A DNA stretch of 64,000 bases. It comes from Priestia megaterium NBRC 15308 = ATCC 14581. GTDB lineage: Bacteria; Bacillota; Bacilli; Bacillales; Bacillaceae_H. Under the pieces are notes generated by a model. The model worked only from the letters and a program-made list of their open reading frames with translations, was not told the DNA's origin and did not search any database. Each line of letters begins with the position of its first letter. Position 1 is the stretch's first letter. Both the position numbers and the translations under genes were made by a program. Positions 20,116 to 28,669 of this stretch are shown here, piece after piece. The stretch spans positions 2,722,501-2,786,500 of the forward strand of contig NZ_CP009920.1 in NCBI RefSeq assembly GCF_000832985.1, in the 5' to 3' direction.

Positions 20116-23100
20116 AACCTATTAACTTGACCGTTTCGGGGCTTCACAGTTTTAGAGAAAAACAAACTGTCGATTTTGAAGCGCTGTGTTCAGGCGGTGT
20201 GTTTGGAATATTTGGTCCTACAGGAAGCGGGAAATCCTCCATTTTGGATGCCATTACACTAGCTTTATATGGAAAAGTAGAGCGTGCAGCCAATAATACA
20301 CAAGGAATTTTAAATCACGGGGAAAATGAACTGAAAGTATCGTTTACGTTCGAGCTGGAAAACGCTAGTCATAAAAAACGCTATACTGTTGAACGAAGCT
20401 TTAAACGGACTGATGAGCTTCGTGTAAAATCAGCTTCAAGTCGATTGATTGAAATCGAAGATGAAACGTACGTATTAGCAGATAAAACAAATGATGTAAA
20501 CCAGCAGGTACAGGAGCTTCTTGGTTTAACAATTGATGATTTTACAAGAGCTGTTGTATTACCGCAAGGAAAATTTGCGGAGTTTTTATCGTTAAAAGGA
20601 ACGGAGCGTCGTCAAATGCTTCAGCGTCTTTTTAATCTCGAGCAGTACGGAGATCAGCTTAGTAAGAAAATACGCTATCAAGTTCAGCAGCTAAAGACAG
20701 ACCTAGATAAAATCACGGCAGAACAAACGGGATTAGGTGAGGCTTCAACAGAGAAAGTAACGGAAGCGGAGCAGCTTGTAAGTGATAGCATTATACTTTT
20801 GGAAAAACGAGAAAAAGAAGCGTCTGATTTGCAGGAAAGATACGATCAGCAGGCGTCTCTTTGGAAAGCGCAGCAGGAAAAAGCACTGATAGAAGAAAAA
20901 CTAGTACATGCTTCTAAGCAGGAAGAGGAGATTAGACAAAAGCAAGATGTGGTGACGAAAGCTCAGCAGGCAGAACGTCTTTTTCCCTATTTAGAAACAT
21001 TTGAACAAGCTGAAAAGCAGCAGAAGCTTTACGAAGATAAAGTAGAAAAATTAAAAGCACAAATTGTTCAAAAAAGTGAGGAATATAAGCGATCAAATAA
21101 TTTATATGAGCAGGCTCGCTTACAAAAAAATGAACAGCAGCCCAAATTAGTTGTTCAAAAAGAACAGCTTCAACAAGCTTCTGATCTTCAAAAACAAATT
21201 AAAGAAGGACAGCAAGAAATAAAAGAAGCGGAAGTTTCTCTTCAGCAAAAGCAGCAGGCACTTCAAGCGAAAAATGATGAATTAATGGAAGCAGATAAGC
21301 GGTATCAGCAAGGCTTGACTCTTCAAAAAGAGTTAAAAGAAGCATTAACAAAAGTGGAAATTCAACCTGATTATCGGCAGGCTGTTCAGCAAGCATTTTA
21401 TCGTTATCAAGTATGGAATAACGATAAAAAAAATCTAGATGAAGGTCAAAAAACGTATAAAGAAAAAGCCGAACAGCTTAAGCATTTGCACACACAAAAA
21501 CAAACACACCAAGAGAGATATCAGCAAACAATAGAACAAAGTAAAGGGTTATTTGCAGATATTCAAGGCTTGTATCACACCGTATGTGAGCGTGAAAAAG
21601 AGTTTCAGCAGCTTTTTCAACAAGCAGATCGTTTAATGAGCGATCTAAAAAGACGCAAAGAAAAAGAATGGTCACGCCGCCTGGCTCATCAATTAGCTGA
21701 GCAGCTGACCCAAGGTGAGCCTTGTCCAGTTTGTGGCTCTGAGAATCACCCTAACCCCGTATTACACCAACAAGAAGATGACATCACAACTGAATCAGCG
21801 GATCAGTTCGAAGATCAAGTTAATCAATTGCGTGAACAGCGATTTAGCTATTCGTCGCTCAAAATGCAGCTTGAACAGCTAGCTAAACCTCTTGTTGAAA
21901 AAATACCTGAGTTAGCTGAGTTTATGAACGAAGCTGGCGAAGTTCCTGCTTTAGGAGAAATGGATACAGATGCCTTTGGGCATTATGCTAAGAAAATAGA
22001 AGTTGAAATCAAATCTCTTGAGCAGGATTATTTGCAGGTAAGTGAAAAACAGCAAGCAATTCTCGGGCAGATACAAAAGGTCCAGCAAAGTCTTGAAAAG
22101 ATTGAATTAGAGCTTGCTCATTATCAAAAAGAACAAGCTGAATTAGAAGGAAAAGTAAATCAGCAAAAACAGGTGCTACAAGCAGGAAAAGAAGCTTTTC
22201 AACAAGACTATCCTTCCTTTGTATTTAAAGAGATGGAAAAAATTAATGAAAGGCTGACTGAAAGAGAAAAAGAAGAGCAGACAATAAAGGCTCGAATTGA
22301 AAAAAGCAGCGTATTTTTTGAAAATCAGCAAAAGAAAATCGAACGTCTAAAAGAAGAGAAATATGCGGGCGAAAAAGAATTTACAGAATTAAAAGCAATG
22401 CTGTCTCATAAACAATCTCTTGTTCACTCGCAAATTGAACGCTTGCGTACGCTTACAGATCAAGAAGATATTGAACAGGCGTTGCAAAAAACACTTCTTT
22501 TACTTGCGGAGTTAGAGACGAATGAACAGCAGGCATATCAACATTGGCAGACTGTTCAAAAAGCGTATCAAACGCTGCAAATGGATGAAAAAGCAGCGAG
22601 CGAATCTCTAGAAACAGCTTATATGCAGTATAAAAAAGCAGCTGAAAAATGGGAAGAAGCGGTAGGGAATTCTTTATTCAGCGAAGGAAAAGAAGTTCAG
22701 CAAGCTTTGTTATCACATGATGAGATGAAATTGTTGGATGAAACTGTTCAGGCTTATTGGGACAATATAAAACAGATGAAGTCATCAATTGAACAGTTAA
22801 ATATTCAGCTGAATCACCGGTCCATAGAAGAGCACCAATTTGAAGAAACTCAGCAGCTGCTTCATGATATAAAAGCGGCTGTGAAAGAAGCGGTTCAGCT
22901 CAAGGGAGCAGCTGAGCAAACGTTAAAAAGCGTCAAAGAACGGCATGAGCGATTTTTAGTGCTTGAACAGGACCGTGAAGAAAAACAAGCGTTATTTGAA
23001 CAGTATCAAAAGCTTCAAACAGTATTTAAAGGAAATGCTTTCGTGGAATATATTGCTGAAGAACAGCTGATGTCCGTTAGCCGAGATGCTTCAGAGCGTC

Positions 23101-23504
23101 TGGGTATATTAACACGTCAGCGCTATGCGATTGAAGTTGATTCCCAAGGCGGCTTTATTATGAGAGATGATGCAAATGGAGGAGTAAAACGTCCGGTTTC
23201 AACTTTATCTGGTGGAGAGACGTTTTTAACTTCCCTGGCTTTGGCCCTTTCATTATCTGCACAAATTCAGCTAAGAGGAGAGTATCCGCTGCAGTTTTTC
23301 TTTTTAGATGAAGGATTTGGAACGCTTGATGGAGAGCTTCTTGATACCGTGGTAACAGCGCTTGAAAAACTTCAGTCCAATAATTTATCAATTGGAGTCA
23401 TCAGTCACGTGCAAGAACTTCGCGCTCGTCTGCCAAAACGTTTGATTGTTGAGCCGTCCGAGCCTTCTGGCAAAGGAACTAGTGTAAGAGTAGAAACTTT
23501 ATAG
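20112..23504 (+). CDS. sbcC: DNA repair ATPase SbcC (Rad50-like)
   Basis: An SMC-like ATPase of 1130 residues. The Walker A segment FGPTGSGKSS lies near residues 34-43. Two long Gln/Glu/Lys-rich coiled coils flank a zinc hook CPVCGSENHP (Cys 538 and Cys 541). The C-terminal half carries the signature STLSGGETFLTSL, Walker B FFFLDEGFGTLD and the D-loop. It partners SbcD, whose gene overlaps its start. The stretches rich in CAG-type glutamine codons are ordinary for SbcC coiled coils. Confidence 0.96.
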   Translation: MKPINLTVSGLHSFREKQTVDFEALCSGGVFGIFGPTGSGKSSILDAITLALYGKVERAANNTQGILNHGENELKVSFTFELENASHKKRYTVERSFKRTDELRVKSASSRLIEIEDETYVLADKTNDVNQQVQELLGLTIDDFTRAVVLPQGKFAEFLSLKGTERRQMLQRLFNLEQYGDQLSKKIRYQVQQLKTDLDKITAEQTGLGEASTEKVTEAEQLVSDSIILLEKREKEASDLQERYDQQASLWKAQQEKALIEEKLVHASKQEEEIRQKQDVVTKAQQAERLFPYLETFEQAEKQQKLYEDKVEKLKAQIVQKSEEYKRSNNLYEQARLQKNEQQPKLVVQKEQLQQASDLQKQIKEGQQEIKEAEVSLQQKQQALQAKNDELMEADKRYQQGLTLQKELKEALTKVEIQPDYRQAVQQAFYRYQVWNNDKKNLDEGQKTYKEKAEQLKHLHTQKQTHQERYQQTIEQSKGLFADIQGLYHTVCEREKEFQQLFQQADRLMSDLKRRKEKEWSRRLAHQLAEQLTQGEPCPVCGSENHPNPVLHQQEDDITTESADQFEDQVNQLREQRFSYSSLKMQLEQLAKPLVEKIPELAEFMNEAGEVPALGEMDTDAFGHYAKKIEVEIKSLEQDYLQVSEKQQAILGQIQKVQQSLEKIELELAHYQKEQAELEGKVNQQKQVLQAGKEAFQQDYPSFVFKEMEKINERLTEREKEEQTIKARIEKSSVFFENQQKKIERLKEEKYAGEKEFTELKAMLSHKQSLVHSQIERLRTLTDQEDIEQALQKTLLLLAELETNEQQAYQHWQTVQKAYQTLQMDEKAASESLETAYMQYKKAAEKWEEAVGNSLFSEGKEVQQALLSHDEMKLLDETVQAYWDNIKQMKSSIEQLNIQLNHRSIEEHQFEETQQLLHDIKAAVKEAVQLKGAAEQTLKSVKERHERFLVLEQDREEKQALFEQYQKLQTVFKGNAFVEYIAEEQLMSVSRDASERLGILTRQRYAIEVDSQGGFIMRDDANGGVKRPVSTLSGGETFLTSLALALSLSAQIQLRGEYPLQFFFLDEGFGTLDGELLDTVVTALEKLQSNNLSIGVISHVQELRARLPKRLIVEPSEPSGKGTSVRVETL

Positions 23505-23518
23505 GGAAGGAAATCTAT

Positions 23519-23824
23519 ATGAAGAAAAAAGACAGGCGGATAGGAACATGCGAATTATGCGGAAGGCAGGATGTCTTGACGACCGTACATCATTTAACGC
23601 CAAAGGAAATGGGCGGAGCATTTGAACCAACAGCAAACTTATGTATTCCGTGTCATAAACAAATTCATGCGTTATACACAAATGATGAATTAGCCATTCG
23701 TCTTAATACGATTTCTTTATTACAAGCTGATTCTAAAATTAGCTCTTTTATTAAATGGATTCGTAAACAGCCTTCTTCTAAATTACCTAAAACTAAGAAA
23801 TCAAACAGCCGAAAATCCAAGTGA
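23519..23824 (+). CDS. yisB: HNH-like DNA repair protein (YisB/HlpB family)
   Basis: A 101-residue basic protein with an HNH-type zinc module: CELCGR at residues 11-16, VHHLTPKEMGG at 24-34, and LCIPCHKQIH at 41-50. The C-terminus is a Lys/Ser-rich tail. In B. subtilis the orthologue at the same place, after sbcC, is yisB (hlpB), reported to act in DNA repair alongside AddAB. It starts 14 nt after sbcC with GGGAAGG as ribosome site, so it belongs to the repair operon. Whether it cleaves DNA is not evident from the sequence. Confidence 0.88.
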   Translation: MKKKDRRIGTCELCGRQDVLTTVHHLTPKEMGGAFEPTANLCIPCHKQIHALYTNDELAIRLNTISLLQADSKISSFIKWIRKQPSSKLPKTKKSNSRKSK

Positions 23825-23825
23825 A

Positions 23826-23873
23826 TAAAAAACCCCTTATCTGCTTTAATAGCAAAGATAAGGGGTTTTTTTA
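23826..23873. terminator. Bidirectional terminator between yisB and gerPF
   Basis: AAAAACCCCTTATCT pairs with AGATAAGGGGTTTTT over a 13-nt loop, with A and T tracts on both sides. It serves the two convergent operons. Confidence 0.93.
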
Positions 23874-24089
23874 AGCATTTGCTGCTATATTTTGATCGAA
23901 TAAATCTGGATCTAACGTATTTGTTCCTGAAATGCCGTTATTAGTATTAACAAAGTTACCTGTATTTAAAGAACCAGAGCCTGACGCTGTTTTAGCGGCA
24001 CTTTTTGGAGAAACATAAAACGTATCTCCAAACGTTACGACACCGCCTCCGACGCTCATGATACTAACGGGTCCAATTATTGCTGGCAT
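23871..24089 (-). CDS. gerPF: Spore germination protein GerPF
   Basis: GerPF, 72 residues counted from MPAIIGPVSI. It is a small paralogue of GerPA with a GPVxIxSVGGG N-terminus, the FGDTFYVSPKSAAKT core and a GSGSLNTGN segment. An upstream GTG at 24098 would add three residues, but GGGTGTG is better spaced for the ATG at 24089. GerP proteins are needed for normal permeability of the spore coat to germinants. It is the last gene of the six-gene cluster and ends at a bidirectional terminator. Confidence 0.93.
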   Translation of the reverse strand: MPAIIGPVSIMSVGGGVVTFGDTFYVSPKSAAKTASGSGSLNTGNFVNTNNGISGTNTLDPDLFDQNIAANA

Positions 24090-24148
24090 GAGATTCACAC
24101 CCTTTTTTCATGATATTAATTTAGTATATGAGCAGCTTTTTAAAAGGT

Positions 24149-24580
24149 TCACTCACTGCTGCTAGCTTGTGAAGAAGCACTACTTGATGTTCCTGTTTCA
24201 GCTTCCTTTGAAAGTTCATCGTTGATCAGTTCTCGAATATGCTTAATGCGGGCTTCTGCATAAACATTGCACGTTGATCCAATATGAATAACTGATGAGA
24301 ATGAGCACCCTTTTATATCAATTCTGTTAACGCGGATCAAAGGTATTTCATTCCATGTTTGAACGGGAATAGGTTCGTAATCGCCATGAGGAATAGGCTC
24401 ATTAAAGATAGCGTAATCATCAAAGTTTCCTTCTCGACCGTAGAAAAACGGATACTGTCTCCGATCAGCTAAAGCTTTATTAAGTAGATGAATTTCTGTT
24501 GAATCTCCAATTTGGCAAAAGGAGCTCGCCGACAAGGAATTAATTTCTATATAATTAACAGAAGATGTGCGTGAAAGCAT
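24149..24580 (-). CDS. gerPE: Spore germination protein GerPE
   Basis: A 143-residue protein starting MLSRTSSVNYIEINSLS, with the SFCQIGDS motif shared by GerP proteins, a central tyrosine-rich part and a Ser/Ala-rich C-terminal tail. Its place between gerPD and gerPF and its length match GerPE of Bacillus. GGAGCTT lies upstream of the ATG. It is expected in the mother cell during late sporulation, like the rest of the cluster. Confidence 0.92.
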   Translation of the reverse strand: MLSRTSSVNYIEINSLSASSFCQIGDSTEIHLLNKALADRRQYPFFYGREGNFDDYAIFNEPIPHGDYEPIPVQTWNEIPLIRVNRIDIKGCSFSSVIHIGSTCNVYAEARIKHIRELINDELSKEAETGTSSSASSQASSSE

Positions 24581-24592
24581 AGGTAAGCTCCT

Positions 24593-24769
24593 TTATGATA
24601 ACGATAGTGGCACATAAGGTCCGATAATCAATGATTCAGCCGGCGTATCAAATGTTGAGGATAGAGAGATGTAATTGGCATCACCAATTAAAAAAAGAGA
24701 AGAAGAAGATACGCCTGTAATACTAACGTCTCCAACAAGCAATTCGCGGTTTACAACGTTAAAGTTCAT
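24593..24769 (-). CDS. gerPD: Spore germination protein GerPD
   Basis: A 58-residue frame running from ATG at 24769 to TAA at 24593. It encodes MNFNVVNRELLVGDVSITG followed by SSSSLFLIGDANYISLS, then FDTPAESLIIGP and a short PLSLS end. Family length and the VVNR..VGD, FxIGD and FDTP.ESLIIGP features match GerPD. The start overlaps the gerPC stop by 4 nt, and gerPE begins 12 nt after its stop. It is short enough to be missed by gene finders with a 60-residue limit. Confidence 0.93.
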   Translation of the reverse strand: MNFNVVNRELLVGDVSITGVSSSSLFLIGDANYISLSSTFDTPAESLIIGPYVPLSLS

Positions 24770-25482
24770 GAAGGGGGTCCACCTTTCTTTAAAGATTCAG
24801 GTAAATACGTTAAAAATGCATCAATTCCTTTTTTCATATCTTCATAAAGTTTACCGATAATTTGAGGTTTAATTTGTTCAAAATTTCGTTCCATTTCTTC
24901 CGGCTGAACTTGCTGTATATAAAAAGTAATCCGCTGCTGCAGCTGCTTTTTAATATCTTCTAAAATAAACTCGTAGTACGATTCATCAATCATCATCGAG
25001 CGCTCATCAAGCACATGTTGAACTATAGAAAATCCATATTGATTAAGCTCAGCTAAAATCGTTTCGTGGATATCAGAGACCCACTGTTTTTCTAGCTGGC
25101 GGTCCAATGGTTTTAAGCTAGGATTTTGTGGTCCAGGACCTCCGGGTTGTCCCGGCTGCTCACCTTGAGGCGGCTGCCCTTGTGGCTGAGCTCCTTGCGA
25201 AAACGTTACTTCTGGTTTCTCATTGATAATGATATCTTCTAAATTATCAGGCGTAAGAGGGTTTAATCCAATATTTAATGTTCCATCTAATGAATCAATT
25301 TTTAACTGTTCAAATTTATATTCAATTTTATCAATTTTAATAGGTGGCTGTTCACCTAACTCTTTTATTTTTTTCTGAAGTTCTTGTACGTTTTTTTCAA
25401 GCTGAGCAATGCGTCCTTCTTGCTGCTGAATATACGAAGACATTTGCTGAACATACTGATGTACCTGCTGAATATAGTCCAT
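24766..25482 (-). CDS. gerPC: Spore germination protein GerPC
   Basis: GerPC of 238 residues from the ATG at 25482 (MDYIQQVHQYV), which has AAGGTGG 5 nt upstream. A TTG at 25497 would add five residues but is less well placed. Residues about 1-50 form a coiled coil. After that comes an IDKIEYKFEQLKIDSLDGTLNIG segment typical of GerPC. A Pro/Gln/Gly-rich insert (about residues 93-125, with PQGQPPQGEQPGQPGGPG) precedes a helical C-terminal domain. The insert makes it longer than the roughly 205 residues of B. subtilis GerPC. Confidence 0.92.
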   Translation of the reverse strand: MDYIQQVHQYVQQMSSYIQQQEGRIAQLEKNVQELQKKIKELGEQPPIKIDKIEYKFEQLKIDSLDGTLNIGLNPLTPDNLEDIIINEKPEVTFSQGAQPQGQPPQGEQPGQPGGPGPQNPSLKPLDRQLEKQWVSDIHETILAELNQYGFSIVQHVLDERSMMIDESYYEFILEDIKKQLQQRITFYIQQVQPEEMERNFEQIKPQIIGKLYEDMKKGIDAFLTYLPESLKKGGPPS

Positions 25483-25571
25483 GTTATCCACCTTCAATCA
25501 CCTTGATTCCCTTATCTTCTGATAAAGAAAATAGTTATATATATACATATGGCGATGAAGGTTGTAACATG

Positions 25572-25847
25572 TCAGTCGTTGTCTCGAACTGGGGGAGTTA
25601 ACGACTGTGAGAAAGGAGCTGGGGCAGTGCCCGCGCCGGTTCCGGGAATAAAGGTAGAAGGGGAAACAGATCCAAGAATGCCTTTTTTTGTTTCAGTAGG
25701 TGCAGCGCCTGTAAACCCTCCTGTATTAAAGAGATTTGAGTTTGGTTTAATAACACCGACACTTCCAATTTGAAGTACCGAAGAGTTACTTACAGCACTG
25801 ATTTTCATACTTTGAATACAGATACTTTGATTCACATAAAAGTTCAT
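25572..25847 (-). CDS. gerPB: Spore germination protein GerPB
   Basis: A 91-residue protein beginning MNFYVNQSICIQSMKISAV, followed by SNSSVLQIGSVGVI and a Pro/Thr/Gly-rich tail, as in GerPB. The start at 25847 is chosen because AGGAGG lies 6 nt upstream and because family members begin MNFY. A gap of 89 bp separates it from gerPC. Confidence 0.92.
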   Translation of the reverse strand: MNFYVNQSICIQSMKISAVSNSSVLQIGSVGVIKPNSNLFNTGGFTGAAPTETKKGILGSVSPSTFIPGTGAGTAPAPFSQSLTPPVRDND

Positions 25848-25877
25848 AAGCATCCTCCTGTATGAGCTTCATTTCTA

Positions 25878-26099
25878 TTATAGATTTCCAGCGACATTTT
25901 GATCATTTACGTCATTGTCTGACGTATTGGTTGAGCTCTGCTGATTCACAACATATAATCCGTCACCTGTATTAAACGAACCTGCGCCAGCAAATGTTTT
26001 AGCAGTGGAAATAGGGGCTATTGTATAAACATCTCCAATATGAAAGACGCTGGCTGAACCAACACTGTTAAGATTAACAACACCAACAATGGCAGGCAT
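25878..26099 (-). CDS. gerPA: Spore germination protein GerPA
   Basis: A 73-residue protein beginning MPAIVGVVNLNSVG, with the SVFHIGDVYTIAP core and a GSFNTGD segment, closely related to GerPF. The ATG at 26099 follows AAGGGTG; the TTG two codons upstream is not needed. It is the first gene of the gerP cluster. Upstream on the - strand, CATATGCTGTTA at about 26128-26139 loosely resembles a sigma-K -10 element (CATANNNTA), in line with the known sigma-K control of gerP, but the match is imperfect. Confidence 0.93.
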   Translation of the reverse strand: MPAIVGVVNLNSVGSASVFHIGDVYTIAPISTAKTFAGAGSFNTGDGLYVVNQQSSTNTSDNDVNDQNVAGNL

Positions 26100-26297
26100 A
26101 GGCAAACACCCTTTTAATTTAGTCTAGTAACAGCATATGAAGCCTAGACAAAAAGGTGATTAATGCTTTTTTCTTATCTATATGCCGAGAGTAAGCAAAA
26201 CATTAAAGAGAGGAATGGAAATAGTAAACATTGAAGAAAAACTTTTGCGTTCGATATAATGTGAAAGCAATAATGAAATAATGTAAGGTGTGAAAGA

Positions 26298-27470
26298 ATG
26301 AAACGTTTCAAAATGAACGCAGCTGATAAAGAACAGCGCATTGAGGCAGCAGATGTATTAAAAGGAATCGCGCTTATTGGTATTTTGCTCATGAACATGC
26401 CGAATTTTTATTCACCTGCTTCCTATTACGACCATAATTTGTTGGACGGTTCAAGAATGAATTATGTTGCTAATGGATTGGTTGATGTAGTTGTAGGGCA
26501 GACAGGCTACGCGCTGCTCGCTATTTTGTTTGGATTTGGTTTTATGAAAATGTTCCAGCGTACATACGAAAGGCAAGTAAGCTTTACTCCTTTTTATGTA
26601 CGAAGAATCACGGCTTTGCTTCTTGTTGGTGCTATTCATGCTTTATTTATTTGGCACGGTGATATGATTGTGATGTACAGCTTCTTCGCTTTGATGATGC
26701 TATTTTTTCAAGAAGCAAAGAAAGAAGTGTTATTAGCGTGGGGAATCGGAATATTTAGCATTTATGCTGTGATTATGATTGTTATTTTAACAGCAGCGGC
26801 TTTTGTTAACGAAGGAGAGACAGCAGCGGGAATTCACCAGCCTATTATTGACCAGGCGCTTCAAGCATATGGACACGGAAGTCTTGTGTCAATCTTTCAT
26901 CAGCGCTTGCTTGATTGGTACTACGCGTATAATTTAAATACGGTTCCTTTTCTGTTTTTATCGCTATTTCCACTGTTTTTATTAGGCGGTTTTATGGCAA
27001 AAAGCGAGTGGTTCGAAGAAATAGAAGAATATATAGTGGAGACAAAGTGGCTTTGTCTTATTTCATTCATCGTGTATGCAGCATCATCTGTATTGCCGTA
27101 TGTTTTAGATCACAATGTAGCGACATCGTATATTCACGATACAATCGGAGGAACGGCAGGAGCAATTTTTATTGTAACGTTGGTCACATTAGCTATGCGA
27201 AGTGTATCTATTCAAAAAGTCATGCAGCCATTTGCCCTTTTGGGGAGAATGATTTTAACTAATTATATTGTCCAGTCCATTGTATGCACATTTCTTTTTT
27301 ACTCATATGGGTTAGGATACTACGGACATATTTCAATTGTAGAAGGCTTGGCTATTGCGGGGATTATCATTTTTATTCAACTGCTGGGAAGCCGGATATG
27401 GATGAGCCTATTTTCAGATGGACCCCTTGAAAAACTCATTCGGTATGCTACTTATGGACGCAGCCGCTAA
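26298..27470 (+). CDS. DUF418 (YeiB-type) multi-pass membrane protein
   Basis: A 390-residue membrane protein with about nine to ten hydrophobic segments. It starts with the family pattern RIEAADVLKGIALIGILLMN and contains an internal RRITALLLVGAIHALFIWHGD and a C-terminal GRMILTNYIVQS, both typical of DUF418/YeiB proteins. The family is thought to be related to acyltransferase or heparan-acetyltransferase-like membrane proteins, but the substrate is unknown. AAGGTG precedes the ATG. It stands divergently from gerPA. Confidence 0.85.
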   Translation: MKRFKMNAADKEQRIEAADVLKGIALIGILLMNMPNFYSPASYYDHNLLDGSRMNYVANGLVDVVVGQTGYALLAILFGFGFMKMFQRTYERQVSFTPFYVRRITALLLVGAIHALFIWHGDMIVMYSFFALMMLFFQEAKKEVLLAWGIGIFSIYAVIMIVILTAAAFVNEGETAAGIHQPIIDQALQAYGHGSLVSIFHQRLLDWYYAYNLNTVPFLFLSLFPLFLLGGFMAKSEWFEEIEEYIVETKWLCLISFIVYAASSVLPYVLDHNVATSYIHDTIGGTAGAIFIVTLVTLAMRSVSIQKVMQPFALLGRMILTNYIVQSIVCTFLFYSYGLGYYGHISIVEGLAIAGIIIFIQLLGSRIWMSLFSDGPLEKLIRYATYGRSR

Positions 27471-27515
27471 AAATCCTTTTCCTTCCTTATATTATTGGTG
27501 AAGGAAAGGTTTTCA
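27471..27515 (+). terminator. Terminator after the DUF418 gene
   Basis: CCTTTTCCTTC pairs with GAAGGAAAGG, with one bulged T, followed by TTTTC. Confidence 0.7.
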
Positions 27516-27548
27516 TGATATGATATTTTCAGAAAGGACGTGAGATGA

Positions 27549-27896
27549 ATGGCTCCACTACATATTCATGTAACGCTTTGGACATTATTAATTATCTCGT
27601 TTGTGGTTTCGTTGATTTTACATCGAGCAGGTAAAGCTAAAGGTCAAAAAATCCTACATATGGTGGCGAGACTCCTATACTTATTAGTATTAGTATCAGG
27701 TCTGCATATGTTAGCGGCTTGGTACCATTTTCAAGGCGCAGCGCTCATTAAAGGAATTGCCGGAGTGTTAGTGCTTGTGGGAATGGAAATGGTACTTGTT
27801 CGTACTGAAAAAAGAAAGCGTACAGGCGTTGCTTGGGGAGTACTTGTAATTGCGCTTATCTTAGTATTCTATTACGGATATGTCGTACTAGGATAA
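27549..27896 (+). CDS. yisL: YisL family (DUF1516) membrane protein
   Basis: A 115-residue protein with four predicted membrane helices, starting MAPLHIHVTLWTLLIISFVV. Length, helix number and its place just before yisN and asnO match B. subtilis YisL (UPF0344). AAAGGACGTGAG provides the ribosome site. The function is unknown. Confidence 0.88.
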   Translation: MAPLHIHVTLWTLLIISFVVSLILHRAGKAKGQKILHMVARLLYLLVLVSGLHMLAAWYHFQGAALIKGIAGVLVLVGMEMVLVRTEKRKRTGVAWGVLVIALILVFYYGYVVLG

Positions 27897-27932
27897 GAAA
27901 AAAGCTATCTTGGATAAGATAGCTTTTTTCTT
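27896..27932. terminator. Bidirectional terminator between yisL and yisN
   Basis: AAAAAAGCTATCTT pairs with AAGATAGCTTTTTT around a GGAT loop, between two convergent genes. Confidence 0.92.
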
Positions 27933-27937
27933 TTGCT

Positions 27938-28498
27938 TTAATCTAAAAAAAGATTCATTGAACGTTCTCCATCATTAACGGTATATTCAAATCGATCTAG
28001 GTGATGTGTGCCTCGTTCGAATAAATGCTGAACGGCACAAATTTTTTCCTCATTGTCATAAATGATAAAATTAGCACCTTTTGTATCACCGTCTGTCGGT
28101 AAAAAACATAATGTGTTGTGACAGTAAATACAATCATAAAGAGAGAATTTTAATGAATTTAAGTGCTGAGTGAATGATAAAAAGGTCTCTTTCGGTAGTG
28201 ATTGAAGAAGCTGTTCGTATGCATAAGGTAGCTTTTTAGTCAGTCTTAGCTTATCCCCATTTCGCAATAAATACGTTCCATCGTGAAGCTTTATTTGACG
28301 GTCATCAACCATAATGGCTTTTTCCCAGCGTGTATCAATAAGAAGTTCTAAGGTATCATCCATTACTTCATGGAGCATGGAAGCTTCGTCACTTTCATCT
28401 TCAAAGAAAATCCACTGTGAATCAACACATTCAACCGTACCAATCACGAAGGAACGCGGCTGATTGTTCAGAGCTTGTTGTTTAGAATAATGATTCAT
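27938..28498 (-). CDS. yisN: YisN family (DUF2777) protein
   Basis: A soluble protein of 186 residues from the ATG at 28498, which has GGAGG about 7 nt upstream; a TTG at 28504 would add two residues. It contains a CIYCHNTLCF segment near residue 128 with two closely spaced cysteines and a His, which might bind a metal. Its position between yisL and asnO and its length identify it with B. subtilis YisN. No function is known. Confidence 0.8.
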   Translation of the reverse strand: MNHYSKQQALNNQPRSFVIGTVECVDSQWIFFEDESDEASMLHEVMDDTLELLIDTRWEKAIMVDDRQIKLHDGTYLLRNGDKLRLTKKLPYAYEQLLQSLPKETFLSFTQHLNSLKFSLYDCIYCHNTLCFLPTDGDTKGANFIIYDNEEKICAVQHLFERGTHHLDRFEYTVNDGERSMNLFLD

Positions 28499-28669
28499 AA
28501 TCAAACCTCCGTGTGAAATTTATCCATATTTTTTTATTGCCTAAAAAAGCTCTCTTTATAACTCGAAAGTGAAAATAAAATATAAGGACAATTCAACTGT
28601 AACTATTGCGTGCATACAATGGCATTATTTCATTCATAAACAAGAGCGTGAAAGAAAGGATGATAAACG

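Noticed and set aside
23871-26105. The gerP region as a phage tail or toxin cluster, because of the many small repeated-looking proteins
   Set aside because: All six members match GerPA-GerPF in order, motifs and size.
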